Assembly (NCBI GenBank): GCA_900766735.1
Contig: CAAFWO010000023.1
Span: 1 to 25,840 of the forward strand
Direction: 5' to 3'
Length of the DNA: 25,840 nt
From: Clostridia bacterium
Lineage (GTDB): Bacteria > Bacillota > Clostridia > CAKSNL01 > HGM11501
The position numbers and the translations under genes were made by a program. The stretch's first letter is position 1; the number at the start of each line of letters is the position of its first letter. The notes below the pieces were generated by a model. It searched no databases. It was given only the letters and a program-made list of their open reading frames with translations, and had not been told where the DNA came from. This document shows, in pieces, positions 7,890 to 15,241 of this stretch.

Positions 7890-8023
7890 AGTGAACATTT
7901 TTGAACATTTGAGCACGCTTCTGCGGCTATTTTTCGAGTTTTGAACATTGCTTGCAAATGTTACGCAATAATTATATAATAAAAGCGGCAAAGTTGTCAA
8001 TAAAATAATCACAAATGTTCAAA
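7890..8023. promoter_or_regulatory. multiple operator-like TTTGAACATTTG boxes
   Basis: The divergent region holds TTTGAACATTTG at 7900-7911, an adjoining partial copy GTGAACATTT at 7891-7900, TTTGAACATTG at 7940-7950 and the inverted GCAAATGTTAC at 7954-7964. The exact reverse complement CAAATGTTCAAA is at 8012-8023. One inverted pair covers the -35 box of the plus-strand promoter, and the last copy touches the ribosome binding site. DeoR-type proteins bind repeated sites in this manner. Assignment to the neighbouring regulator is inference. Confidence 0.7.
7952..7980 (+). promoter_or_regulatory. promoter of the HAD/araM-like operon
   Basis: TTGCAA (7952-7957), a 17-bp spacer and a perfect TATAAT (7975-7980), about 50 bp upstream of the ATG at 8033. 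The -35 box lies inside an inverted pair of the operator-like motif, which fits repression. Confidence 0.65.
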
Positions 8024-8032
8024 TGAGGACTT

Positions 8033-8833
8033 ATGAAAAAATTAAAAAATATCAGGCAATATCTTTTGGATATGGACGGCACGATATATCTGGATAACGA
8101 GCTTTTTGACGGGACGACCGAATTTCTTGACTTCGTTAAAAAATCCGGCGGCCGCTGCATTTTCGTGACGAACAACTCGTCCAAAAGCGTGGAAAAATAC
8201 ATCGAAAAGCTCGCGTCAATGGGAATTAAGGCCGACAGGGACGATTTTTTAACCTCGCTCGACGCGACGGCCGAATACCTTAAAAAGCAGAGCTATAAAA
8301 AGATATACGCGCTCGGCACGCGGTCGTTTGAAAAGGAGCTTAGGGAAAAGGGCTTTAACATAACGACAGAGCCGGAGGATGACGTCGACTGTCTCTGCAT
8401 GGGATATGACACAGAGCTTAACTATAAAAAGCTTGAGGACGCGTGCATTTTACTTCGCGGCGACATATCGTATATCGCGACGAACCCGGACTGGGTGTGC
8501 CCGACGTGGTACGGCTTCGCGCCGGACTGCGGCTCGGTCGCCGAAATGCTTTTCCGTGCGACGGGCAAAAGGCCTCTCTTCATCGGAAAGCCCGAGCCTT
8601 ATATGGCCAATCTCGCGGTGAAAAAGACGGGGATCGGCAAAGATGCGACAGCCGTCGTCGGCGACAGAATATATACCGACATCGCGTGCGGAGTGAACGC
8701 GGGGATAACCTCGGTTTTCGTTTTAAGCGGTGAGGGAAAGATGAGCGACATCGAAAAATATAACGTTCACCCTGACTATGTGTTTAATAATATCAAAGAG
8801 CTTTTAATTGCTTTGAAGGAGGAAGAAAAATGA
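8033..8833 (+). CDS. HAD superfamily IIA (NagD/AraL-type) phosphatase
   Basis: 266 residues. Motif I LLDMDGTIY holds the nucleophile Asp13 and acid/base Asp15. Motif II is FVTNNSSKS, the lysine of FIGKPEP fits motif III, and VVGDRIYTDI fits motif IV. The type IIA cap lies between motifs II and III. Members dephosphorylate sugar phosphates, phosphoglycolate or glycerol phosphate. Its stop overlaps the start of the glycerol-1-phosphate dehydrogenase gene (ATGA), which indicates translational coupling. The same pairing, araL next to araM, exists in the Bacillus subtilis arabinose operon. A glycerol-phosphate phosphatase role is suggested by context but not proven. GAGGA precedes the ATG. Confidence 0.88.
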   Translation: MKKLKNIRQYLLDMDGTIYLDNELFDGTTEFLDFVKKSGGRCIFVTNNSSKSVEKYIEKLASMGIKADRDDFLTSLDATAEYLKKQSYKKIYALGTRSFEKELREKGFNITTEPEDDVDCLCMGYDTELNYKKLEDACILLRGDISYIATNPDWVCPTWYGFAPDCGSVAEMLFRATGKRPLFIGKPEPYMANLAVKKTGIGKDATAVVGDRIYTDIACGVNAGITSVFVLSGEGKMSDIEKYNVHPDYVFNNIKELLIALKEEEK

Positions 8834-10092
8834 GTGGGATTTTAAAAATAATCGAGGATTTTAAAAAGCCGTGCAAGTGCGGCAGAGTGCACGAGACCGC
8901 CGTTCGCGACGTGGTGGCGGAGCCGGGAGCGGTGAATAAGGTCGGCGAAATTCTGATGAGAAACTCATTTCCCAAAGACCTTTTGCTCGTTGCGGACAAA
9001 AATACGTTAAAGGCCGCAGAGCCGATAACCGACAGCCTTTCGGGCTTTAACGTTTCCTATAAGATATATGACGATTTGAGAGTTGCGAAAATGGAGCACG
9101 TCGAGGAGATTCAGGGGCTGATAAAAGGGCGTGACATTGCCGTTCTTTCCGTCGGCACGGGCTCGGTCAACGATACATGCCGCCTTGCCTCGTCGCGCGA
9201 GAATAAAAGGATTTGCATTTTCGGAACAGCCCCGTCGATGGACGGGTTCGCCTCCTACGGCGCGCCGATAGTAAAGGGAGGTTTCAAATCAAGCTATGCG
9301 TCAAAGAGCCCCGAAGTCATAATCGCGGACACAGAGATTTTGGCCGCCGCGCCGACTGAGTTAAAGTCCGCCGGGTTCGGCGATATGATGGCAAAATACA
9401 TAGGACTCATAGACTGGCAGATCTCGCACCTTCTGACCGGCGAATATTACTGCGAGAAAATCGCCACGCTCACGCGTGAGGCGGCGGATGAAATTATGGG
9501 CATGGCAGACTCTGTCACGAAAAACGATCCGCATACGGCCGGCAAAATTTTTGAGGCGCTCTTAAAAACCGGAATCGGAATGAGCTTCTCTCAAAATTCG
9601 CGCCCGGCAAGCGGAAGCGAGCACATAATCGCACACCTTATAGAGTGTGTCGAGCTTCGCGACGGCAAGATCCCGAACTTCCACGGGGAGGATGTCGGCG
9701 TCTGCACGCTCGAGATGTTAAAATACTATAACTCGCTTGCCCAATGCCCGTCAATTAAGGCTGACTATGAGAAGGTCGACTGGGACGATGTCTATGCCTT
9801 CTATGGCGATATGGCTTCCGACGTTAAAAAATTAAACGAGCCGGAAAACTGCATTGATCCTGTCACGCCCGAGATACTTAAAGAAAACTGGAGCGCAATA
9901 AGAAAGATAATAAAAAGCGTTCCGGGCTATGACGAAGTGAAAGAGGCCATGGAAAAGGCCGGGTGCAAGATCACGGTTTCGGACATAGGCAAGAGCGAAA
10001 AGCTCTTTTCCGACTGCGTGAAGTATTCGCCCTATATGCGAAAAAGGCTCACGCTCTTAAGGCTTAAAGACATGATAAAACCGGCTGAATAA
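8830..10092 (+). CDS. sn-glycerol-1-phosphate dehydrogenase (AraM/EgsA family)
   Basis: Iron-alcohol-dehydrogenase-like fold, 420 residues. The enzymes of this family reduce dihydroxyacetone phosphate to sn-glycerol 1-phosphate with NAD(P)H; in archaea the product builds lipids, and AraM is the bacterial version. The nucleotide-binding GTGSVND is at 109-115. The metal ligands fit Asp185 (GFGDMMAKY), His265 (GSEHIIAH) and His285 (FHGEDVG). The first 25 residues contain a CKCG motif that is not part of the catalytic site. Overlap by 4 bp with the HAD phosphatase suggests the pair converts dihydroxyacetone phosphate to glycerol 1-phosphate and possibly to glycerol. The direction in vivo cannot be read from the sequence. 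Confidence 0.9.
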   Translation: MSGILKIIEDFKKPCKCGRVHETAVRDVVAEPGAVNKVGEILMRNSFPKDLLLVADKNTLKAAEPITDSLSGFNVSYKIYDDLRVAKMEHVEEIQGLIKGRDIAVLSVGTGSVNDTCRLASSRENKRICIFGTAPSMDGFASYGAPIVKGGFKSSYASKSPEVIIADTEILAAAPTELKSAGFGDMMAKYIGLIDWQISHLLTGEYYCEKIATLTREAADEIMGMADSVTKNDPHTAGKIFEALLKTGIGMSFSQNSRPASGSEHIIAHLIECVELRDGKIPNFHGEDVGVCTLEMLKYYNSLAQCPSIKADYEKVDWDDVYAFYGDMASDVKKLNEPENCIDPVTPEILKENWSAIRKIIKSVPGYDEVKEAMEKAGCKITVSDIGKSEKLFSDCVKYSPYMRKRLTLLRLKDMIKPAE

Positions 10093-10107
10093 TCAACCGG
10101 TTTTTTT
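10078..10107. terminator. intrinsic terminator after the araM-like gene
   Basis: AACCGG-type arms form a stem that includes the stop codon region (ACCGGCTGA/TCAACCGGT with one mismatch), followed by seven T residues on the plus strand. A shorter T run on the other strand means it may also end the convergent lipoprotein gene. Confidence 0.75.
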
Positions 10108-10113
10108 ATTATA

Positions 10114-10392
10114 TTATTTAACTGTTCCTGAACCGTCAGGGTCGACCATATCGCGCACTCCGCGGCCGGCGTCACGGGCAGCGTCGCCTGCGCCTTTTGC
10201 CGCGTCCTCGGCGCCGTCTTTCAAGTTCTCGCCGGTGTCTTTAATGTCGTCCTTTAAGTTGGTGTCATCCTTTTTTACATCGCCGCTTTGGCTGTTATCC
10301 GTGTTGGTGTCGGGGGTCGTATTGTTGTTGGTGCACCCGGCGAACGAGAATAAAAGCGTTACGGCAAATAAAAATGCCAATATTTTTTTCAT
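10114..10392 (-). CDS. small lipoprotein with amphipathic repeat tail
   Basis: About 92 residues. A type II signal peptide starts at MKKILAF and ends in the lipobox FAGC, so the mature protein should be lipid-anchored outside the membrane. The mature part is short and highly charged: an Asn/Thr/Asp-rich linker, then LKDDIKDTGENLKDGAEDAAKG-like segments. These repeat with an approximately 11-residue amphipathic pattern like those of YtxH or LEA-type helices. A start at 10404 is possible, but the ATG at 10392 gives a standard signal peptide. It is transcribed divergently from prfA. Function unknown, with an envelope-stress or surfactant-like role only a guess. Confidence 0.72.
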   Translation of the reverse strand: MKKILAFLFAVTLLFSFAGCTNNNTTPDTNTDNSQSGDVKKDDTNLKDDIKDTGENLKDGAEDAAKGAGDAARDAGRGVRDMVDPDGSGTVK

Positions 10393-10459
10393 AAAAAATG
10401 TCATCTCCTAACTTTTTTCTTTATTATTTTCGCATTTTGAAAAAAATATTCATATTTTA

Positions 10460-10488
10460 TTGACTAAATTTGTCCGGCTTGGTATACT
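10460..10488 (+). promoter_or_regulatory. prfA promoter
   Basis: TTGACT (10460-10465), a 17-bp spacer and TATACT (10483-10488), 39 bp upstream of the prfA ATG. Confidence 0.75.
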
Positions 10489-10527
10489 TATATATGTGAC
10501 TAATCTTATTTGGAAGGATTTTTTAAA

Positions 10528-11595
10528 ATGTTTGATAAACTGGATTTTATCGAGGAGCGCTATAACGAGCTGACGGAAAAGATCAGCGATCCCGATGTTC
10601 TGGCGGACAGGGAGCGTTGGAGCAAGCTTGTTAAGGAGCACTCCGATATGACCCCGATCGTCGAAAAATACAAGGAGTATAAAAATTTAAAGGCAACGAT
10701 CGACGAGGCGAAGGCGATTTTGGACGATCCGGAGTCAAAGGAGCTTCACGAGCTTGCAAAATCGGAGATCGCGGAGTCCGAAGAAAAGCTTGGCCCTTGC
10801 GCGGACGAGCTTAAGGTGCTCCTTTTGCCGAAAGACCCGAACGACGACAAGAACGTTATCATGGAGATCCGCGCCGGCGCGGGCGGAGACGAGGCGGCAC
10901 TTTTTGCCGCGTCTCTTTTCAGAATGTATTCGATGTATGCCGAGTCGCGCCGCTGGAAGATCGATATTATGAACTCGAGCGAGACGGGGATCGGCGGCTT
11001 TAAGGAAATTTCGTTTATGATAATCGGACAGGGCGCGTACAGCCGCCTTAAATACGAAAGCGGCGTTCACCGCGTGCAGAGAGTGCCGGACACCGAGTCT
11101 CAGGGAAGGATACACACATCGACGGTTACAGTCGCCGTGCTTCCCGAGATCGACCAGGTAGAGGTCGATATTGACCCGAACGACTTAAGAATCGACGTGT
11201 TCAGAGCCGGCGGCCCGGGCGGCCAGTGCGTCAACACGACGGACAGCGCGGTTCGTATCACGCATATTCCGACTGGGCTTGTCGTAAGCTGTCAGGACGA
11301 GAAGAGCCAGCATAAAAATAAAGACAAAGGAATGAAGATCCTCCGCGCGAGACTCTATGAGCTTATGGAGTCCGAACAGCACGAAAAGGTCGCGTCCGAG
11401 CGAAAGAGCCAGGTCGGCACGGGCGACAGGAGCGAGAGGATAAGAACATATAACTTCCCTCAGGGAAGGGTGTCAGACCACAGGATCGGGCTGACGCTTC
11501 ATAAGATCGACGCAATCATGAACGGCGATCTGGACGAACTGCTTGATGCACTCACGGTTCACTTCCAGAGCGAAAAATTAAAAATGCAGGAATAA
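10528..11595 (+). CDS. prfA: peptide chain release factor 1
   Basis: Recognises UAA and UAG stop codons and triggers release of the finished protein. 355 residues, normal for RF1. The catalytic GGQ loop is at 231-233 (AGGPGGQCVN). The stop-codon tripeptide site shows PDT in VQRVPDTESQGR, the PxT pattern of RF1 rather than the SPF of RF2. The frame extends to 10510, but GGAAGGA at 10512-10518 fits ATG 10528. The Gln of GGQ can be methylated by PrmC, whose gene is not seen here. The accessory region begins immediately downstream, so this is the last clear core gene. Confidence 0.96.
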   Translation: MFDKLDFIEERYNELTEKISDPDVLADRERWSKLVKEHSDMTPIVEKYKEYKNLKATIDEAKAILDDPESKELHELAKSEIAESEEKLGPCADELKVLLLPKDPNDDKNVIMEIRAGAGGDEAALFAASLFRMYSMYAESRRWKIDIMNSSETGIGGFKEISFMIIGQGAYSRLKYESGVHRVQRVPDTESQGRIHTSTVTVAVLPEIDQVEVDIDPNDLRIDVFRAGGPGGQCVNTTDSAVRITHIPTGLVVSCQDEKSQHKNKDKGMKILRARLYELMESEQHEKVASERKSQVGTGDRSERIRTYNFPQGRVSDHRIGLTLHKIDAIMNGDLDELLDALTVHFQSEKLKMQE

Positions 11596-11726
11596 AAAAG
11601 CTTGCTACACGGCAACGGGAATTTACGCCCCGGACATTCCGAACACACAAAACCTCTGTAATTGTAAGGGTTTTCGCTCAAAGGGACAAAATTTGACCAA
11701 TGGGTGAAAGCCGGTACGGGGTAAGC
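11596..11726. other. junction of core genome and accessory region
   Basis: No gene is visible. The stretch contains an imperfect dyad AAAACC...GGGTTTT (11649-11672) and GGGACAAAATTTGAC at 11683-11697. The latter resembles, in inverted form, a sequence near the right end of the window (11 of 15 positions). It is a candidate left boundary of inserted DNA. Confidence 0.35.
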
Positions 11727-11762
11727 AAAAATCCGATCATCGAATGAGATGGTCGGATTTTT
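11727..11762. terminator. strong hairpin, probable terminator
   Basis: AAAAATCCGA and TCGGATTTTT arms with inner pairing (CATC/GATG) form a long stem with T residues after it. It may end transcription from prfA. The open frame of the hydrolase remnant starts inside it, which shows that this frame's start is not a natural one. Confidence 0.75.
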
Positions 11763-12237
11763 GTTGTTTGAAATGGAATTCCTATTATCTCGTGGTTATG
11801 TTTTAGAAAAGTATAGAAAAAGTCATAATTGCATGCTCATAATCGTAGGACATTCTTACGGCACGATGCTCGGCAGCAAATACACTCTGACACATCCCGA
11901 TAAGGTTGCGGCGTATATCGGTGTAGGTCAGTTCGTAGATATTGAAAGCGACATTTACAGCTATGAGGATGCTTTGGATAAAGCGAAAGCTAAAGGCGAC
12001 GATACGACAACTCTTGAAGAAGCATATCGTAAATATTCCCAAGATATGACACTCACGAATATGATGAATTTGCGTGGGGTTGTTAGTAAATATCACCACG
12101 CCGAAAAAGAAGCCAACACCATTTGGCTCGGTATTGCTTCACCCTACATGGGCATCAACGATCTGCGTTGGTTTTTCAAGCAGATGGGGGACTTTGGAGA
12201 ATATGTTGAACTAAATCAGCAGTTGTTGATTATATTA
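11749..12237 (+). pseudogene. truncated alpha/beta hydrolase remnant
   Basis: A continuous frame contains a nucleophile elbow IIVGHSYGTMLGS and then a convincing alpha/beta hydrolase stretch (LTHPDKVAAYIGVGQFVDI and the following cap region up to FGEYVELNQQ), similar in style to proline iminopeptidase-type hydrolases. The N-terminal strands and oxyanion-hole motif before the elbow are missing and the start lies in a terminator hairpin. Near 12220-12240 hydrolase-like sequence stops, and the rest of the open frame up to 12393 is the antisense of a radical SAM gene fragment. The catalytic Asp and His expected further on are not found, so it is a broken gene. Confidence 0.7.
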
Positions 12238-12463
12238 ATTGTCTCGCAAGCATCACACAGAATCTCCCATCTAAGAAGCGGTTCACCACCACAAAAACAG
12301 ACAACATTGGGTTGTAAAACGCCTACTGATCTGGCAATTGATAATAATTCCGCATCTTTCAACTCGTCTCCTAATAAAGGAGTGCTCACCTAAAATTGCA
12401 TCGATATGTTACATCGATTGAAATCATTATAGGGCCGCTTAGTCCGACTAAGTTTGTTTCCAT
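12216..12463 (-). pseudogene. truncated radical SAM enzyme remnant
   Basis: On the minus strand a well-formed start (GGAGG then ATG at 12463) gives METNLVGLSGPIMISIDVTY and RCNFR, the opening strand of a radical SAM enzyme with the first cysteine of CxxxCxxC. A TGA stops this frame at 12386, where the next two cluster cysteines should lie. In the adjoining frame the protein resumes with LLGDELKDAELLSIARSVG and CFCGGEPLLRWEILCDAC, where GGEPLL is the SAM-binding GGE motif. It ends at TGA 12216. A small deletion or frameshift removed the cluster-binding loop and everything after the second motif is lost. Confidence 0.72.
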
Positions 12464-12706
12464 TCTAACCTCCATGACCATCTATGTTACAATTTATACC
12501 AATAATACACTATAATGAATAAATACGCAACAAATTTAAGGCATTAAACGGAACTATATTTGAAAGTTGGTACAATATATGCACATAATACTATAGGTAG
12601 GCGTTTCCCGTTTTTGGGATAAAACTTTCTAAAAAATGTAGCAAAACCTATTGTGTAATGGGATATAGTTACGCTTTTAGGAGTAATAAGTATTAGCATA
12701 GCAAAA
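12464..12706. other. gene-free AT-rich stretch
   Basis: About 240 bp upstream of the radical SAM remnant, low in GC. A 51-codon minus-strand frame (12544-12699) exists, but it has no recognisable motif and no clear ribosome binding site. I see no supported gene. Confidence 0.4.
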
Positions 12707-12738
12707 AAACATCCACCAGCCTAAACTGGTAGATGTTT
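12707..12738 (-). terminator. terminator of the XRE regulator gene
   Basis: AAACATC/GATGTTT and ACCAG/CTGGT form a long stem with one bulge. On the minus strand the stem is followed by seven T residues. It lies 30 bp past the stop of the XRE-type gene. Confidence 0.85.
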
Positions 12739-12767
12739 AACAATTACTTGGCTATTGTGCGGTATGC

Positions 12768-13412
12768 TTATCTTGCCTTAATTTTCAGATTCACGCCAAC
12801 AATAATAATTATAATCATGATAAAATATGCACCCAGAAAGATTAAACTGCCAATAAGATGTCCTTCCTTCGGCCCGGTATACATTGCAAAAAACAATACA
12901 TTAATAAAAAGCACAACGGCAAGATTAAGCAAATCGATTGTAGCAAGTTGCTTTTTTACAATCTCTATGTTGTCCTTCTTCTTGTCAAATCCAGCAATGA
13001 TGGAAAAATCATTCTGTGCAGTTACATGACGGAAAATAAAGTGGATTAACACTGACAGCACAACAAGGACTCCCGGAACTAATACCACTTGTATCATTTC
13101 AATCTTGTTAAGAAAGGCGAGGAGGAAATGCACGATCATCAGCACGATTATTGCTATCAAAAGTGCTGTTCGATGTGAGATTGTATCCTTCGCTTTCTCC
13201 TGTTCGTTGCTTTCTCCATTTATTATCGCTAATAAATCCGTATCAAGCAGTTTGGCGATTAAATTTAAGGTCTCTACATCTGGAGTCGCCGTTCCACGTT
13301 CCCAGTTTGAGATTGCCTGTCTGGTAACACCTATCTTTTCAGCAAGTTGTTCTTGTGAAAATCCATGCTTTCTTCGTAGAGAAATAATGCTATCTGCAAG
13401 TTTTTTGCTCAT
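12768..13412 (-). CDS. XRE-type regulator fused to membrane segments
   Basis: About 214 residues. An N-terminal Cro/CI-type helix-turn-helix covers residues 1-60 (FSQEQLAEKIGVTRQAISNW). Four hydrophobic segments follow, roughly at 82-101, 108-130, 162-180 and 189-212. Such membrane-tethered XRE proteins are frequent in Firmicutes and may couple envelope signals to local transcription. The open frame begins at a GTG at 13421, but AAGGAGG overlaps that codon and is spaced 8 bp from ATG 13412. It has its own terminator, and a pair of 29-bp repeats lies upstream. Target genes are unknown; the adjacent ECF sigma operon is a candidate. Confidence 0.85.
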   Translation of the reverse strand: MSKKLADSIISLRRKHGFSQEQLAEKIGVTRQAISNWERGTATPDVETLNLIAKLLDTDLLAIINGESNEQEKAKDTISHRTALLIAIIVLMIVHFLLAFLNKIEMIQVVLVPGVLVVLSVLIHFIFRHVTAQNDFSIIAGFDKKKDNIEIVKKQLATIDLLNLAVVLFINVLFFAMYTGPKEGHLIGSLIFLGAYFIMIIIIIVGVNLKIKAR

Positions 13413-13489
13413 GTGAAGCACCTCCTTTTCTTGCAGCTATATTTTACTTGATTTTATATTTGCAGTCTATCAACAGTGCTTGTCAATCT

Positions 13490-13549
13490 CGCAAAACATC
13501 TTTGCATAACATTGCAACCCCGCAAATTATCTTTGCACAGCATTGCAAG
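13490..13549. repeat. two tandem 29-bp repeats with TTTGCA/TTGCAA cores
   Basis: Copies at 13490-13518 and 13521-13549 share CGCAAA, ATCTTTGCA and CATTGCAA in the same order with a 31-bp period. The period is close to three helical turns, and each copy contains TTTGCA and TTGCAA half-sites. They lie 80-140 bp upstream of the XRE gene and could be operator sites. Confidence 0.6.
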
Positions 13550-13571
13550 CCAACCTGATTGCACTCTTAAT

Positions 13572-13815
13572 ATGAAGATTATCCGTTCCGCTAAAACTTC
13601 AGGCAAAAGGATTGATAGCAACCATTGTTGTCAGCTTTTTTATTATAGCATGCTTCCACACGAAAAGCAATCTTGAAACATTTGTCCACTTCATCAAACT
13701 TGACCATGAACATTTTATCCTTAATTCAAAAGAGTTAATGCGTTACTACACAAGCGGTACCGCCAGGGTTATTTATGCAGTCAGCATCGGTGTATCCACT
13801 GTTGATAGACCATAA
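13572..13815 (+). pseudogene. frame-split small membrane protein remnant
   Basis: A frame opens at ATG 13572 (MKIIRSAKTSGKR) and is closed after about 34 codons. The shifted frame continues with a hydrophobic segment IATIVVSFFIIACF and a 50-residue soluble part ending at TAA 13815, just before a terminator. One frameshift near 13611 would join them into one protein of about 80 residues with an N-terminal membrane anchor. No family is recognised and no good ribosome binding site is seen, so this is tentative. Confidence 0.3.
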
Positions 13816-13817
13816 TA

Positions 13818-13843
13818 CAAGGCACCGTTTCGGCGGTGCCTTG
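13818..13843. terminator. GC-rich terminator hairpin
   Basis: CAAGGCACCG and CGGTGCCTTG form a 10-bp stem. It resembles in sequence and position the hairpins at 18555-18580 and 18821-18846, and like the latter is followed by GGGTAGAAA and an extended -10 promoter. Confidence 0.75.
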
Positions 13844-13854
13844 TTCATTAAGGG

Positions 13855-13883
13855 TAGAAAATTTCATATTTATATGCTATAAT
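13855..13883 (+). promoter_or_regulatory. extended -10 promoter of the ECF sigma operon
   Basis: TAGAAA, a 17-bp spacer and TATAAT (13878-13883), preceded by TG to give TGCTATAAT. The -35 box is weak, which an extended -10 compensates. It is followed by a leader of about 190 bases before the sigma gene. Confidence 0.65.
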
Positions 13884-13955
13884 ATCAATGTTAAACATTC
13901 CCGGTGCGGTTATAGGAGCATCAGCCCCCCCGAGAACTGAACACGGACGATGATG

Positions 13956-13991
13956 AAAGCCTGTAACTTGCAAAAAGTTATGGGCTTTTGC
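13956..13991 (+). promoter_or_regulatory. attenuator-like hairpin in the sigma operon leader
   Basis: AAAGCC and GGCTTT outer arms and TAACTT/AAGTTA inner arms form a stem with a short GCAAA loop, followed by TTTGCGTTTTG. It lies between the promoter and the sigma gene, so it could act as an attenuator. No known riboswitch was recognised in the leader. Confidence 0.5.
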
Positions 13992-14075
13992 GTTTTGTAA
14001 TAAGGAACTGGGCACCGCTCAGTCGTATAATAAGTGAAGGGGTCAGACGTGATCCCGGAATCAGGAGGAACTTAC

Positions 14076-14624
14076 ATGGATAACGGCGCAAGTAGCTACC
14101 GCCGTTTCCTCGATGGTGATGAAAGTGCCTTTAACGAAATAATGGAGGAGCTGTTCCGTAGTCTTGTTTTCTTCATTAACGGTTATGTGCATGACATCCA
14201 CGCAGCCGAAGATATTGCTATCGACGCCTTTTCGGATCTGGTAGTACATCGTCATCGGTACAACTTCAAAGTCACACTCAAAACCTATGTCTTTATGCTC
14301 GGTCGGAGCCGTGCTCTTGATTACATAAAGCACCGCAAGGTATTGAGTTTTGTCGAACTGTCCGAAGCAGAAGGTGTTGAGGATGAAAAGACTTTGGAGG
14401 AGATTGTCCTGGCAGACGAGCGAAAGCGAACAGTACATAGTGCGATTGCGAAACTGTCGGAGGATAAGCGTGTTGTTATACATCTAATCTATTTTGAGGA
14501 AATGACCTACGATGAAGCAGCCAAGGTTATGAAGAAAAACCGAAAGCAAGTGGATAATCTGCTATATCGTGCAAAGAAGGAACTTCGCATCATTCTTGGA
14601 GAGGATGGTGAGCTGTTATTATGA
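14076..14624 (+). CDS. ECF-type RNA polymerase sigma factor
   Basis: 182 residues. Region 2 is seen around HDIHAAEDIAIDAFSDLVVH (about 40-60) and the -10 binding helix near LKTYVFMLGRSRALDYIKHR. Region 4 has LSEDKRVVIHLIYFEEMTYD followed by EAAKVMKKNRKQVDNLLYRA, the -35 helix-turn-helix. The frame extends to 14034, but AGGAGGA at 14063-14069 fits ATG 14076. Its stop overlaps the next start (ATGA), so it is coupled to the membrane partner gene. Such sigma factors are usually held by a membrane anti-sigma factor and released by an envelope signal. Confidence 0.9.
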   Translation: MDNGASSYRRFLDGDESAFNEIMEELFRSLVFFINGYVHDIHAAEDIAIDAFSDLVVHRHRYNFKVTLKTYVFMLGRSRALDYIKHRKVLSFVELSEAEGVEDEKTLEEIVLADERKRTVHSAIAKLSEDKRVVIHLIYFEEMTYDEAAKVMKKNRKQVDNLLYRAKKELRIILGEDGELLL

Positions 14625-15241
14625 GAGAAATAAATGAATGTACGGCGGAAGTGTTCCGTCGAAGCGAAAAGCGCATCAAAGAGCGCAAGCGTAACCGTAA
14701 CAGAATACTAATGTGCTGCATCCCACTATTGATTTGCATTACGGTGTTCTCCACGGCAATCCTGCCGGCTATGATGCCTGCAAAGAAAGGTGAAAATTTA
14801 AGCGATAATTGTTCAGATATGGCGGGCAATGCTGATGGTACTAATGTTGCCTATGTTAGTGTGGAGGTTATAAACGTCGGTACAGCCACACAGTCTAGCA
14901 TACTGAAGGATGATGCTGATGAGGTAGCACAAATCTGCTATACCTTGCAATCGTCCTTTGTGAACTCCGGCGGAGACAATAAAGAATCGGTCAATGACAT
15001 GGAAGATGATGGGTTAATGGAAGACAACAAGGACTTTCTCAAAAGTGAAACAACAAATCTATCTTCCGAATTTAGAATAATCTTTACCACCGAGAATGGC
15101 TCACAAACCATCTATTCTCTTTCTGGGTACAAATTGATCAACGAAACGATGAAACAAGAAACATTATTGACTGCAGACCAGCGTTCAAATATTTTGGATA
15201 CGCTTGGATTAACAATCACGTGGGAGGCGGAACCCAAATGA
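14621..15241 (+). CDS. single-pass membrane protein, putative anti-sigma factor
   Basis: 206 residues: a basic cytoplasmic N-terminus (RRSEKRIKERKRNRNR), one membrane segment at about 29-49, and an extracytoplasmic part of about 150 residues ending with a segment that mentions no known motif. The topology and the 4-bp overlap with the sigma gene fit an anti-sigma factor. The zinc-binding HxxxCxxC motif of the common ZAS type is absent and the cytoplasmic part is only about 28 residues, so the assignment rests mostly on position. It overlaps the lipoprotein gene by 4 bp. Confidence 0.7.
   Translation: MREINECTAEVFRRSEKRIKERKRNRNRILMCCIPLLICITVFSTAILPAMMPAKKGENLSDNCSDMAGNADGTNVAYVSVEVINVGTATQSSILKDDADEVAQICYTLQSSFVNSGGDNKESVNDMEDDGLMEDNKDFLKSETTNLSSEFRIIFTTENGSQTIYSLSGYKLINETMKQETLLTADQRSNILDTLGLTITWEAEPK

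Noticed and set aside
12238..12393. C-terminal domain of the hydrolase frame
   Set aside because: This part is the reverse strand of a radical SAM fragment, so its translated residues have no protein history.
12544..12699. 51-codon minus-strand open frame
   Set aside because: No ribosome binding site, no motif and AT-rich context; open by chance is the simpler reading.
13884..14075. A known riboswitch class in the sigma operon leader
   Set aside because: I compared from memory with c-di-GMP, ZTP, fluoride and NiCo consensus segments and found no convincing match; kept only as an unclassified leader.
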